Origin: Bacteroidia bacterium
Lineage (GTDB): Bacteria > Bacteroidota > Bacteroidia > Flavobacteriales > Flavobacteriaceae
Assembly (NCBI GenBank): GCA_030427585.1
Contig: JAUIBW010000020.1
Location: 1 to 64,000, forward strand
Length of the DNA: 64,000 nucleotides
Reading direction: 5' to 3'
The translations under genes and the position numbers were made by a program. Under the pieces are notes generated by a model, which was not told where the DNA came from, made no database searches, and was given only the letters and a program-made list of their open reading frames with translations. How positions within the stretch are numbered: position 1 is the first letter of the stretch; the number at the start of each line of letters is the position of its first letter. Below are positions 1 through 11,796 of this stretch, in pieces.

Positions 1-759
1 GAAAAGATTTTAGGACTTAAAAGAGTTGATGTAGCTATGTGTCTCGATAAAATACTCACTGTTAATGAAAAAGTTAATTTTGATACCGCTATAAAACGAC
101 TCAAAAAACAAGAACCTGTTCAATACATAATTGGTGAAACCTATTTTTTTGGAATACCATTTACAGTTAATGAACATGTATTGATTCCTAGGCCAGAAAC
201 CGAAGAGTTGGTAGATTGGATTTTAAAGGATCAAAAAAAAGGGAAACCATCAATAACAATATTAGATATTGGTACAGGAAGTGGTTGTATAGCTATTTCT
301 TTAGCAAAAAAAATACCCGAAGCCAAAGTATATGCAATGGACATATCTGAAAAAGCCATACAGGTGGCCAAAGAAAATGCCAGGAAAAATCAGGTTGAGG
401 TCACATTTATTAAGGCAAATGTTTTGGAAATTAAAGATCTATTTCAGGATTTTGATATTATAGTTTCTAATCCCCCTTATGTGCGAGAATTAGAGAAAAA
501 AGAAATGAAATCTAATGTGCTTGATAATGAACCAGAACAGGCTTTGTTTGTTTCTGATGATGAACCATTGCTCTTTTATGAGAAAATTACAGATTTGACT
601 AAGAGAAAATTAAAGGAAAATGGTAGTTTGTATTTTGAAATTAATCAGTACCTGAGTGTAGAAACCAAAAGTATGATCAAGAGCAAAGGATTTAAATCTG
701 TAGAAGTGCGTAAGGATATATATGATAATGAACGTATGATAAGAGCTCGTTTAAAATAA
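1..759 (+). CDS. prmC: Release factor glutamine N5-methyltransferase PrmC (5' truncated by window edge)
   Basis: Methylates the glutamine of the GGQ motif in peptide-chain release factors, using S-adenosylmethionine, in the cytoplasm. The reading frame is open from base 1, so the true start lies outside the window; the ATG at 37 is internal. Visible marks are the SAM-binding loop DIGTGSGCIAIS (around 265-300) and the substrate-binding NPPY motif at 469-480, which together identify the HemK/PrmC family. The N-terminal helical domain is mostly missing here. It ends 12 bases before the LOG-family gene, so the two are probably co-transcribed. Confidence 0.93.
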   Translation, partial: EKILGLKRVDVAMCLDKILTVNEKVNFDTAIKRLKKQEPVQYIIGETYFFGIPFTVNEHVLIPRPETEELVDWILKDQKKGKPSITILDIGTGSGCIAISLAKKIPEAKVYAMDISEKAIQVAKENARKNQVEVTFIKANVLEIKDLFQDFDIIVSNPPYVRELEKKEMKSNVLDNEPEQALFVSDDEPLLFYEKITDLTKRKLKENGSLYFEINQYLSVETKSMIKSKGFKSVEVRKDIYDNERMIRARLK

Positions 760-771
760 AAGTCTATTATT

Positions 772-1362
772 ATGAATAGTCTGAATTCTATTTGTGTATT
801 TTGTGGAAGCAGTGAAGGAAATGATACTAGGGTTATTGCCGAAGCATTGTTATTAGGAGAAAAGCTAGCAGAGCAAAAAATCACTCTAGTGTATGGTGCT
901 GCAAAAATTGGAATAATGGGAAAGGTTGCCCAGGGAGTGATGCAGCAAAAAGGAAAAGTGATAGGAGTGATCCCAGAATTTTTAAAGCGAAAAGAAGTAG
1001 TACACCAGGGGGTATATGAACTAATTACTACGGCTAATATGCATGAAAGAAAGATGAAAATGCAAGAGCTTAGTGACGGCTTTATTACATTGCCAGGGGG
1101 ATTTGGGACATTAGAAGAATTATTTGAAATTATAACATGGTCTCAGTTAGGATTGCATCAAAAACCAATAGGACTTTTAAATACAGGAGGATTTTATAAT
1201 GACCTATTAGCATTGTTAGAAAACATGGTGCGAAGAGGATTTTTAAAAATGGAAAATTATGAGTTACTCCTTGTTGATGATGACATAGATAGGTTATTAG
1301 ATAAAATGAGAACCTTCAAGCCAATACAAGTCCCAAAATGGTTGAAGCCAGAGAGAACATGA
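772..1362 (+). CDS. LOG family protein (TIGR00730-type Rossmann fold)
   Basis: Belongs to the LOG/lysine-decarboxylase-like family, many members of which hydrolyse nucleoside 5'-monophosphates to free base and ribose 5-phosphate (cytokinin-activating type). The 196-residue length is normal. It shows the family signature PGGFGTLEE at residues 108-116 and a preceding HERKMKM stretch; the family's catalytic Arg and Glu lie in these two segments. The N-terminal CVFCGSS motif is also typical. The actual substrate in this organism cannot be read from sequence. It sits 12 bases after prmC. Confidence 0.88.
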   Translation: MNSLNSICVFCGSSEGNDTRVIAEALLLGEKLAEQKITLVYGAAKIGIMGKVAQGVMQQKGKVIGVIPEFLKRKEVVHQGVYELITTANMHERKMKMQELSDGFITLPGGFGTLEELFEIITWSQLGLHQKPIGLLNTGGFYNDLLALLENMVRRGFLKMENYELLLVDDDIDRLLDKMRTFKPIQVPKWLKPERT

Positions 1363-1494
1363 TACCTATATAACTAAATGAAAACGAAACAATTTATAAC
1401 AACATTAAGAAAAAACAATAAAAAATAATTGTCTTAATCACCAAACCTATCGTATCGGTAGATATTCTCTGACCATTAAAAACAAGACATATAA

Positions 1495-4178
<2,684 letters not shown>

Positions 4179-4311
4179 GGAGTAGTTTTTTAAGACTATT
4201 TTTAGTTGTCTCAAAATTTAGTATCTTGTGTAAGGGGAAAAAAATAGGATTGTGTAACAAAGCATTCTGTAGAAAATTGTATTGATTTTTTTAGGATGCA
4301 AATTAAAGTTA

Positions 4312-4938
4312 ATGAATGGAGGGAAACTACTAAAGCTTTTAATTTCTTTTTTTAATTATTATACAAGGGTTAGCGTATGTGTTGCAAAATGATTCTTTAA
4401 ACACATACACTAGTTTAATTCTTATTGTATTAATAACTCCTTTATTTTATAAATTCTAAACAGATAAGAACGTTTAAAGTTATTATTCTTTTGATTTTTA
4501 TAAAAGAGTTAGGTGTATTTATACTATTGGTAATGTTGTAAAATTTCTAGTTAGAGGTACATATAACAGCCTGTATTTTGTTATTTTTTCTTGTATTATA
4601 ATTATGTCATTTGTAGTATATAATAACAGAGATATTTTTACATTAAGTATTTAGGTAGTTCTCTGTTTATGATTATATTTTAGCTTACCGGGAGTTTAAA
4701 GACCTCTATGAAAGAAATACAAGTATTGAGATTTCTTTATTTGTTATTAATTTATGTTTTACTAATTGTAGAAGCTATGCATTAAAAAAACATAAGATTA
4801 GAAAAATCATTATGCTTTTTATCGATGTTAAATTTTACATTTAGTGACTTTATGTTCTTGATTGATAGGTTTTATCTACAATCTAAAAAACTTAATGTCT
4901 TTATGTTGTTATACAGCTGCTTGCTCTTTTTTTTGTAA
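4312..4938 (+). pseudogene. Decayed YhhN-like paralogue
   Basis: No intact frame exists here, but conceptual translation recovers the family. From 4735 the frame reads LYLLLIYVLLIVEAMH, then an in-frame TAA at 4783-4785, then KNIRLEKSLCFLSMLNF, then TFSDFMFLIDRFY, ending at TAA 4936-4938. This is colinear with YLLILYVLFIGAVFHYVN...SLWFLIAVLNFVISDSCFALNKFY of the gene just upstream; the TAA stands where that protein has Tyr. Further upstream, AYVLQN...TPLFYKF (from 4361) and ELGVFILL match its N-terminal half, with several stops and frame changes. It is a multiply disabled duplicate. Confidence 0.75.
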
Positions 4939-5088
4939 ACTATATTGATAACTAGGTTGTTAGTTATTACACCTTAAGAGTTTAAAGAGTTTTGATTTTG
5001 AATAACGAAACACTAACTGTTGAAAACAAAAATATAATATTACCTAAATTAATTACTATATATTAATCTTGTAATCGCCTAAAACTCC

Positions 5089-5793
5089 TTGAAAACAATA
5101 AATATTACATATCTACTAACCTATTTTGCTTTTTCGATCGTTATATGTGTAGCTATCTTTTTTGATAAATGGGTGTTACTATATGTTAAACCAATTGTTC
5201 CTGTATTATTAATTGTTTTGTATCAAAGGTTTGTGAAAGAAACTAACTTTTTATTTCCTTTAAGTATGTTTGTAATTGCAGCAACCGATGTTTTTGTATA
5301 TTCAGACTTTGTAAAGTATTTTTCAATTATTGCAATACTAATTGCGTTATTCTATACCTTGTGTTTACTTTTGTTAAAGAGCTTCATATCGATACAGGAA
5401 ATAAAGCTAAATAGATTAATATCTCCTCAGGTTATAGTTAGTGTTATTTTAATTGGATATCTTATTTTTTCGATTACTAAGTTAGTTTTGCCTAAAATTA
5501 TAAATTCTATAGGGTCAGTAATATTGATTATAGTAAGCCTTCTTTTATTTGTTACAGTTTGTTTTTTTATTTATGTTGCTAATCGATATGAGAAATCAAT
5601 TTATCTTTTTATAGCTTCGTGCTGTACCTTATTTGTCGATGCGTTTCTTGCGATAAATGAATTGTATTATTACAGTAGGTTATTTACAATAATGATCAAT
5701 ATTGTAGAGATTGCAGGTTTATATTTTTTTACTATTTTTTTTGTGGAAACAAAACTTGTTAAAAAGAAGCATTTAGAAGATAAATATTTATAG
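5089..5793 (+). CDS. Divergent YhhN-like multi-pass membrane protein
   Basis: 234 residues, almost entirely hydrophobic (about eight membrane segments). It starts at a TTG (MKTINITYL); no earlier in-frame ATG is seen. Spaced motifs mirror the first YhhN-like gene but are degraded: LYVKPIVPVLL for YVKPTTVPLF, ATDVFVYSD for LGDIFLLTD, and LFVDAFLAINELYY for ISDSCFALNKFYV. The conserved GD and SD pairs have become TD and VD. It may therefore be a non-catalytic or neofunctionalised paralogue. The frame is open and free of stops, unlike the copy before it. Confidence 0.6.
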   Translation: MKTINITYLLTYFAFSIVICVAIFFDKWVLLYVKPIVPVLLIVLYQRFVKETNFLFPLSMFVIAATDVFVYSDFVKYFSIIAILIALFYTLCLLLLKSFISIQEIKLNRLISPQVIVSVILIGYLIFSITKLVLPKIINSIGSVILIIVSLLLFVTVCFFIYVANRYEKSIYLFIASCCTLFVDAFLAINELYYYSRLFTIMINIVEIAGLYFFTIFFVETKLVKKKHLEDKYL

Positions 5794-5880
5794 ATTTAAC
5801 AAAAATCACTAAGTTGTGTTAATTGAGGAGTTTTTGTTTTTTCTCGAAGTATACCAGATGATTTTAATTTGTAAAATGGC

Positions 5881-5888
5881 TACATTTG
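5881..5888 (+). promoter_or_regulatory. Bacteroidota-type -7 element upstream of DUF6913-dapA
   Basis: TACATTTG matches the TAnnTTTG consensus exactly and lies 23 bases before the ATG at 5912. No good -33 TTG at the expected spacing is visible, so this is a partial match. Confidence 0.4.
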
Positions 5889-5911
5889 TGGCTTATTAAT
5901 TTTTTTAATAA

Positions 5912-6439
5912 ATGATTTTAAAAGGTCTTAAAAGAAATGCAATAAAGAAAAGTGCAGAAGCATATCTCAAAGAAAGAGAAACCAGATCTCAAAACATTTC
6001 TAATTTAAAAACCCTTGCAGTTCTTATTGATGCAACTCAACCTATTAATATCGTTTCATTGTTGAAACTAGCTAATGAATTAGGAGTAAAATCTGAAGAA
6101 TTAAAAGTGATAGGCTATAAAGAAGATCAGAAAGAAAAAATTATAGATGATAAAGATGCGGCTTATTATAATGATAAGAGTTTTGGAGTAAACGGTGCAA
6201 TAAAAAGTAAGTCTTTACAAGATTTTGTAGATAAAGATTTTGATGTTTTGATCAACTTCTATGAAAAAAACTCTGTAGAGCTAAACTATGTAGCAGCAGC
6301 TTCTAAAGCTAAGTTTAAAGTTGGTTTTGCAGAAGTAGATAATCGAATTAACGACTTGATTATTGGATCAACAACAAATGACGCCAATCTTTTTATATCA
6401 GAGCTTAAGAAATATTTAAAAATTTTACAGATTATATAG
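5912..6439 (+). CDS. DUF6913-like conserved hypothetical protein
   Basis: A soluble 175-residue protein conserved in Flavobacteriia next to dapA. It has no signal peptide. The middle (LAVLIDATQPINIVSLLKLANELGV, then DVLINFYEKNSVELNYVAAASKAKFKVGF) looks like an alpha/beta fold, but I see no catalytic motif. It ends one base before dapA, so the two are surely in one operon. The family name is from memory of the genomic context and the function is unknown. Confidence 0.75.
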   Translation: MILKGLKRNAIKKSAEAYLKERETRSQNISNLKTLAVLIDATQPINIVSLLKLANELGVKSEELKVIGYKEDQKEKIIDDKDAAYYNDKSFGVNGAIKSKSLQDFVDKDFDVLINFYEKNSVELNYVAAASKAKFKVGFAEVDNRINDLIIGSTTNDANLFISELKKYLKILQII

Positions 6440-6440
6440 T

Positions 6441-7313
6441 ATGAATGATTTTCTAAGAGGAACAGGTATAGCATTAGCGACTCCTTTTAATAAAGATGGA
6501 TCAATAGATTATGATGGTGTGACATCATTAGTTAATTTTTGTATAGAAGGGAACGTAGAATATTTGGTAGTATTAGGAACTACTGCAGAGTCGGCTACAC
6601 TCTCTAAAGAGGAAAAGAAGAATTTAACAGCGCATATAGTAGAAGTAAATAATAAAAGACTCCCTTTGGTAATTGGTATAGGGGGAAATAATACATCGGC
6701 AGTTGTTGACGAGATTAAAGAAATCAATTCGTCTGATTTTGATGCGATTCTCTCTGTTGTTCCTATGTATAATAGACCAAGTCAGGAAGGTATTTATAGG
6801 CATTATAAAGCTATAAATGATAGTGCTACTTTACCAGTTATCTTGTATAATGTTCCATCCAGAACAGCAACTAATATGACAGCAGAAACAACTTTACGTC
6901 TTGCTCAATTAGATAAAATAATTGGAATTAAAGAAGCGGTAGGAGATTTTACTCAGGTTCTGCAAATTATAAAAAATAAACCTTCTGATTTTCTTGTGAT
7001 TTCTGGCGACGATGCATTAGCATTGCCAGCTGTAGTGGCTGGCGGAGACGGAGTGATAAGTGTAGTGGGTCAAGGGTTTCCGGCACTGTTTTCTGAAATG
7101 ATACGATTAGGATTGGCAGGAGAAACAAAAAAAGCATTCGAGAAACTATATACGTTATTACCAGCCATAGATTATGCTTTTGAAGAAGGGAATCCTGCTG
7201 GGATAAAAAATATCCTGAAAGTAAAAGGGATATGTGAAGATAATCTTCGTTTACCACTAATACCCGTTTCAGAAGGTTTGGCAAAAAGAATAGAAGAATT
7301 TGTTGAAAATTAA
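6441..7313 (+). CDS. dapA: 4-hydroxy-tetrahydrodipicolinate synthase DapA
   Basis: Condenses pyruvate with aspartate semialdehyde, the first committed step to lysine and meso-diaminopimelate for peptidoglycan. The 290-residue TIM barrel carries GTTAESATL (46-54, pyruvate carboxylate binding), Tyr136 in ILYNVPSRT, and the Schiff-base Lys164 in GIKEAVGD. Length is standard. It is tightly placed between the DUF6913-like gene (1 base) and the channel gene (17 bases). Confidence 0.97.
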   Translation: MNDFLRGTGIALATPFNKDGSIDYDGVTSLVNFCIEGNVEYLVVLGTTAESATLSKEEKKNLTAHIVEVNNKRLPLVIGIGGNNTSAVVDEIKEINSSDFDAILSVVPMYNRPSQEGIYRHYKAINDSATLPVILYNVPSRTATNMTAETTLRLAQLDKIIGIKEAVGDFTQVLQIIKNKPSDFLVISGDDALALPAVVAGGDGVISVVGQGFPALFSEMIRLGLAGETKKAFEKLYTLLPAIDYAFEEGNPAGIKNILKVKGICEDNLRLPLIPVSEGLAKRIEEFVEN

Positions 7314-7330
7314 TCATTTTCAAAAGTGAA

Positions 7331-8260
7331 GTGATGGCCAAAAAAATAAAAGATCCAGGTATAGGTAAATCCTCTAATAAATACGCTAAACGATTTATCA
7401 ATCCAGATGGCTCTTTTAATATAAAACACATTAATAGACCAAGCTCTTTATCAGAAAGCTATAATTATCTTATTGGTATTAGTTGGACCAAATTTTTCCT
7501 ATGGGTAGTATTGGGGTATACTTTGATCAATGTATTATTTGCTATGATCTATACATTTTTAGGAATATCGAATATTACAGAATCTACAGGGAGTGTTTTA
7601 AAAGATTTTCTTAATGCATTCTTTTTTTCGGCTCAGACTATTACAACTGTAGGATATGGAGCGATGGCACCAAAAGGACTTGTTTTTGGTATCATTTCTT
7701 CTTTTGAAGCCCTTGTAGGATTATTAAGTTTTTCATTTATTACAGGATTATTGTATGGTAGGTTTTCTAGACCAAGAGCAAATATTAGGTTTAGCAGCAG
7801 TATGGTATTTAGAAAACATAACGGAGTAGATTGTATTATGTTTAGGTTAATGAGTAGAAGTGCTAATGTAATGATTCGCCCCAAAATTGAAGCTACACTC
7901 TCATTGTCTCTGGAAAGTAAAAACAAAAAATATATCAATAACTTTTATAACCTAAAACTGGAAAGAAATTCGATTACATATTTACCTACAACCTGGACTA
8001 TTGTACACCCTATTGATGAGTTGAGTCCGTTAAAAGAATTTAGTAAAGAGCAGTTGCAAAAATTAAACGGAGAAATTTTAATATTAGCCAGTTATTATGA
8101 TGAATCTTTTGCTCAAGAGGTTCATCAGGTTCATTCTTATGTATTAAAGAATTTAAAACAAGATCAAAGTTTTATTCCTGCATTTTATCATGACGAAGAA
8201 GGTTATATAATTCTAGACCATAGTAATCTTGATAAAACCTTACCAAATAACTCTACTTGA
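7331..8260 (+). CDS. Inward-rectifier-type potassium channel (KirBac-like)
   Basis: A 309-residue two-membrane-segment channel. TM1 spans about residues 54-78. It is followed by the pore helix and the K+ selectivity filter TVGYG (106-110), then TM2 (about 118-140) and a long C-terminal beta-rich cytoplasmic domain (GLLYGRFSRPRANIRFSSSMVF onward), as in prokaryotic inward rectifiers. The start is GTG 7331 or ATG 7334; both give the same protein but for one residue. It follows dapA by 17 bases. Gating ligand is unknown; in KirBac proteins it is typically lipid or pH. Confidence 0.88.
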   Translation: MMAKKIKDPGIGKSSNKYAKRFINPDGSFNIKHINRPSSLSESYNYLIGISWTKFFLWVVLGYTLINVLFAMIYTFLGISNITESTGSVLKDFLNAFFFSAQTITTVGYGAMAPKGLVFGIISSFEALVGLLSFSFITGLLYGRFSRPRANIRFSSSMVFRKHNGVDCIMFRLMSRSANVMIRPKIEATLSLSLESKNKKYINNFYNLKLERNSITYLPTTWTIVHPIDELSPLKEFSKEQLQKLNGEILILASYYDESFAQEVHQVHSYVLKNLKQDQSFIPAFYHDEEGYIILDHSNLDKTLPNNST

Positions 8261-8440
8261 TTTTTTAGAATATTTTAGAGTGTTAAATACTATGAATCCT
8301 GCAACATACCTTTAATTATATAGTTATTGAAATGAGCTAAAATCAATAAAATGATATAGACAGAAATGTTTATTAGCTAATTCTAACTGCTTTATTGTAG
8401 AAACAATAGAAAGTAGCAGGCGAATAGATGAATTAAAGTT

Positions 8441-8470
8441 TTTGTAATACGGTAGAAATATATACTTTTG
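8441..8470 (+). promoter_or_regulatory. Promoter of the bamD operon
   Basis: TTTG at 8441-8444 and TACTTTTG at 8463-8470 are separated by 18 bases. This fits the Bacteroidota -33/-7 promoter. The bamD ATG is 18 bases downstream of the -7 element. Confidence 0.65.
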
Positions 8471-8488
8471 CCAGATGTTTTTTAAGAT

Positions 8489-9283
8489 ATGAAGAGATTA
8501 TTGTATTTACTTGTTTGTGTGTTATTTTTAGGATCTTGTAGTGAATACCAAAAGGTACTAAGAGGCGAAGATTTATCTGCTAAATATAAAATTGCAGAAA
8601 ATTTGTACAAAGAAGGAAAGTACAAAAAAGCCTTAAAACTTTTTGAACAGATTGTACCCCAATATAGAGGTAAACCACAAGCAGAAAGAATAATGTTCTA
8701 TTATGCCGATATTTATTATCAGTTAGAAGATTATTATCTTGCTGGGTATCAATTTGAAAGATTTGCTAAATCTTACCCAAATAGTCAAAAAAGGGAAGAA
8801 GCATTTTATAAAGGAGCTAAAAGCTATTATAATTTATCTCCAAGATATAGCCTGGATCAAGAAGATACAGATAAAGCAATAGAGAAACTTCAGGTGTATA
8901 TTAATGCGTATCCCGAAAGTGAGAATTTAAAAGAAGCAAATAAGTTGGTAGCAGAACTTAGAAATAAGAAGGAAAGAAAGGCTTACGAAGTAGCTAAACA
9001 ATATCACCATAGAGAGAACTATAAAGTTGCTATTTCAGCTTTTGATAACTTCCTCATAGATCATCCAGGATCCCCTTATAGAGAAAAAGTATTATATTAC
9101 AAATTAGAGTCAGAATATCTTCTGGCAATCGGTAGTTATGAAAGTTTGGTAAGAGAACGTTTAGAAACTGCTCAAGGGTATTATAATAGTTATAAAAAAT
9201 ATTATAAGACAGAAGGAGAGTATTTAGAAAAAGCAGAAGAATTAGGAGAAGATATAAAGACAAGATTAGAACAATATAAATAG
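8489..9283 (+). CDS. bamD: Outer membrane assembly lipoprotein BamD
   Basis: Component of the BAM complex that inserts beta-barrel proteins into the outer membrane. It has a lipoprotein signal peptide with lipobox FLGSC (Cys17). Tetratricopeptide-like repeats follow: AENLYKEGKYKKALKLFEQI, YYQLEDYYLAGYQFERFAKSYPNS, VAKQYHHRENYKVAISAFDNF. The 264-residue length fits the family. It leads the conserved block bamD-rpoZ-coaBC-DUF4835-recN. Confidence 0.93.
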   Translation: MKRLLYLLVCVLFLGSCSEYQKVLRGEDLSAKYKIAENLYKEGKYKKALKLFEQIVPQYRGKPQAERIMFYYADIYYQLEDYYLAGYQFERFAKSYPNSQKREEAFYKGAKSYYNLSPRYSLDQEDTDKAIEKLQVYINAYPESENLKEANKLVAELRNKKERKAYEVAKQYHHRENYKVAISAFDNFLIDHPGSPYREKVLYYKLESEYLLAIGSYESLVRERLETAQGYYNSYKKYYKTEGEYLEKAEELGEDIKTRLEQYK

Positions 9284-9298
9284 AAAATAAAGTAGAAG

Positions 9299-9631
9299 AT
9301 GGATTTGAAAAAAAGTAATGCGCCAGTAAACACAACTACTATTGATAAAAATCGTATCGATCAGCCAACAGATAATATCTATGAGGCAATTTCGATAATA
9401 TCAAAAAGAGCAACTCAAATCAATACCGATATCAAGAAAGAGCTTCTTGAAAAATTAGATGAATTTGCTACTTATAATGATAGTTTAGAAGAGATTTTTG
9501 AAAATAAAGAGCAAATAGAAGTTTCTAAATTCTATGAAAGATTACCTAAGCCACACGCTTTGGCAGTACAAGAATGGTTAGAAGGTAAGATTTATCACAG
9601 AAATACAAAAGCAGACACAGAATCTTTATAA
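9299..9631 (+). CDS. rpoZ: DNA-directed RNA polymerase omega subunit (Bacteroidota type)
   Basis: A small acidic 110-residue protein. The NIYEAISIISKRATQINTDI stretch corresponds to the conserved omega helix that latches the beta' subunit; the C-terminal part (PHALAVQEWLEGKIYHR) is typical of the flavobacterial version. It lies 15 bases after bamD and 4 bases before coaBC, the usual position in this lineage. The match to omega is remote but position-specific. Confidence 0.85.
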   Translation: MDLKKSNAPVNTTTIDKNRIDQPTDNIYEAISIISKRATQINTDIKKELLEKLDEFATYNDSLEEIFENKEQIEVSKFYERLPKPHALAVQEWLEGKIYHRNTKADTESL

Positions 9632-9635
9632 ATTT

Positions 9636-10847
9636 ATGTCTATAATAAGCGGTAAAAAGATTTTAATTGGGGTCACCGCTGGTATTGCTGCCTATAAGAC
9701 AGCAAACTTAGTGCGATTATTTATTAAATCAGGAGCAGAGGTTAAAGTAATAATGACCCCTGCTGCTAAGGATTTTATAACACCGCTTACATTATCTACG
9801 CTATCGAAAAATCCAGTTCATTCCTCTTTTTTCGATGATGAAGATGAAAATGCAATTTGGAATAATCATGTAGATTTGGGATTATGGGCAGATTTTATGA
9901 TTATAGCACCAGCTACTGCTAATACATTATCCAAAATGGCAACAGGTAATAGTGATAACTTGTTGTTAGCAACCTACTTATCTGCAAAATGCCCTGTTTA
10001 TTTTGCTCCAGCAATGGATTTGGATATGTATAACCACCCTTCTACGTATCAAACATTTAAAAAATTACAAGAATTTGGTGCTATCATGATTCCTGCAGAA
10101 TCAGGAGAATTAGCAAGTGGTTTGATCGGTCAGGGACGTATGGCAGAGCCCTCTACTATTATTGAATTTGTAGAAAAAGATATTTTAGATAAACTCCCGT
10201 TAAAAGATAAGCAGGTTCTAATCACTGCTGGTCCTACATATGAAGCAATTGACCCTGTAAGATTTATAGGGAATCACTCTAGTGGCAGAATGGGGATTGA
10301 GCTTGCTAAAACTGCTGCTAATTTGGGAGCACAAGTGACTCTTGTTTTAGGACCTTCTGCTCTAAAAATTGATCACGGTCTTATTCGTGTTATTAATGTA
10401 ATTAGTGCCAAAGATATGTATGAGGCAGTGGTTTCTGTGTACAATGATTGTGATATTGCAATTGCATCAGCAGCAGTTGCAGATTATCGACCTAAAGAGG
10501 TGTCAGATCAAAAAGTAAAAAAGACAGATAAAGAATTTTCTATTACATTAGAGCGAACTACCGATATTCTTAAATGGATGGGAGCAGAGAAGAAAAATCA
10601 ACTTCTCATTGGGTTTGCTTTAGAAACAGAAAATGAAGAGGAGAATGCGAAGAATAAACTAAAAAATAAAAACTTAGATCTAATTGTTCTCAATTCTCTT
10701 AATGATAAAGGAGCAGGTTTTAAAGGACAAACGAATAAAGTAACATTGATTAATCATAAATTAGAAATTAAAGCGTTTGACTTAAAAACGAAGTCAGAAG
10801 TTGCACAAGATATATTTAATGAAATTAATACATTGAACAATGAATAG
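9636..10847 (+). CDS. coaBC: Bifunctional phosphopantothenoylcysteine decarboxylase / phosphopantothenate-cysteine ligase
   Basis: Catalyses two consecutive steps of coenzyme A synthesis. The N-terminal flavoprotein CoaC half has GVTAGIAAYKTANLVRLF, the catalytic-His segment NHVDLGLWADFM and PAMDLDMY. The C-terminal CoaB half begins near residue 188 with ITAGPTYEAIDPVRFIGNHS, followed by SGRMG. Length (403) is standard. It overlaps the next gene by 8 bases. coaE, the last step of the pathway, is also in this window (23638). Confidence 0.96.
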   Translation: MSIISGKKILIGVTAGIAAYKTANLVRLFIKSGAEVKVIMTPAAKDFITPLTLSTLSKNPVHSSFFDDEDENAIWNNHVDLGLWADFMIIAPATANTLSKMATGNSDNLLLATYLSAKCPVYFAPAMDLDMYNHPSTYQTFKKLQEFGAIMIPAESGELASGLIGQGRMAEPSTIIEFVEKDILDKLPLKDKQVLITAGPTYEAIDPVRFIGNHSSGRMGIELAKTAANLGAQVTLVLGPSALKIDHGLIRVINVISAKDMYEAVVSVYNDCDIAIASAAVADYRPKEVSDQKVKKTDKEFSITLERTTDILKWMGAEKKNQLLIGFALETENEEENAKNKLKNKNLDLIVLNSLNDKGAGFKGQTNKVTLINHKLEIKAFDLKTKSEVAQDIFNEINTLNNE

Positions 10848-11724
10848 GTTGTTGCTTGTTATCGTATTTATAGTTAACCTAGGGGGTAATGCTCAGGAGT
10901 TTAATGCTACTGTGGCTGTTAATGCAGAGCAAACTGGTAATCCTAACTTACAAGTCTTTAAAACCTTAGAGCGTGCATTAACCGAATTTATTAATAACTC
11001 AAAGTGGACCTCTGTAGATTATCGAACAGAAGAAAGAATTAATTGTAGTTTTTTTATTACTATAAATAGTTATGACAACGATCTTTTTTCTGCTACTGTG
11101 CAAGTGCAGGCATCCCGTCCGGTATATGGATCTAGTTATAGTACTACAATTTTTAATATAAATGATAAGCAGTTTAATTTTAACTACTTAGAATTTCAAC
11201 CTTTAAATTATAATCCAAATAGCTTTGAGTCAAACTTAATCTCTGTAGTTGCATTTTATTTGTATACCATTTTAGGTATAGATGCAGATACTTTTGAGCT
11301 AAATAGTGGAACCGGTTATTATCAAGAAGCTAAAAATATTGTTAGTAATGCCCAAGGGAGTAATACACTTGGTTGGGCTAGAGAGCAAAACCCTAATAGG
11401 TTTAGGCTTAATGATGATCTTCTTTCAGGAACATATGAAGGGTACAGAAAAACGATGTATGCTTATCATAGAGAAGGATTAGATGTTATGTATAATAATG
11501 TGAAACAAGGGAAAGAAACAATTACTGAATCTATGAAATTTCTTGAGGAAATGCATAATACCAGACCTAATTCTTATATAATGAGAGTGTTTTTCGATGC
11601 CAAAGCAGATGAGATTTCAAGCGTTCTTTCTGGAGGACCTTCAGTTAATATTGCCGAAACCGTTGAAATACTTAATAAAATAGCACCTACGTACTCAGAA
11701 AATTGGAAAACTATAAAGTTTTAA
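10840..11724 (+). CDS. DUF4835 family secreted protein
   Basis: A 294-residue protein with a short N-terminal signal peptide ending near GNAQEF. It contains the family-typical FNATVAVNAEQ and a later GWAREQNPNRFRLNDDLLSGTYE stretch. It is conserved between coaBC and recN across Bacteroidota. Some annotation schemes connect this family with type IX secretion (PorD), which I cannot confirm from sequence. It overlaps coaBC by 8 bases. Probably periplasmic; biochemical function unknown. Confidence 0.8.
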   Translation: MNRLLLVIVFIVNLGGNAQEFNATVAVNAEQTGNPNLQVFKTLERALTEFINNSKWTSVDYRTEERINCSFFITINSYDNDLFSATVQVQASRPVYGSSYSTTIFNINDKQFNFNYLEFQPLNYNPNSFESNLISVVAFYLYTILGIDADTFELNSGTGYYQEAKNIVSNAQGSNTLGWAREQNPNRFRLNDDLLSGTYEGYRKTMYAYHREGLDVMYNNVKQGKETITESMKFLEEMHNTRPNSYIMRVFFDAKADEISSVLSGGPSVNIAETVEILNKIAPTYSENWKTIKF

Positions 11725-11796
11725 AAATGCTTTATTATTAATTATTGTAATATAGTATCTTTACTTTTTTAAAAACAACAAAAATTTTTCTATCCT

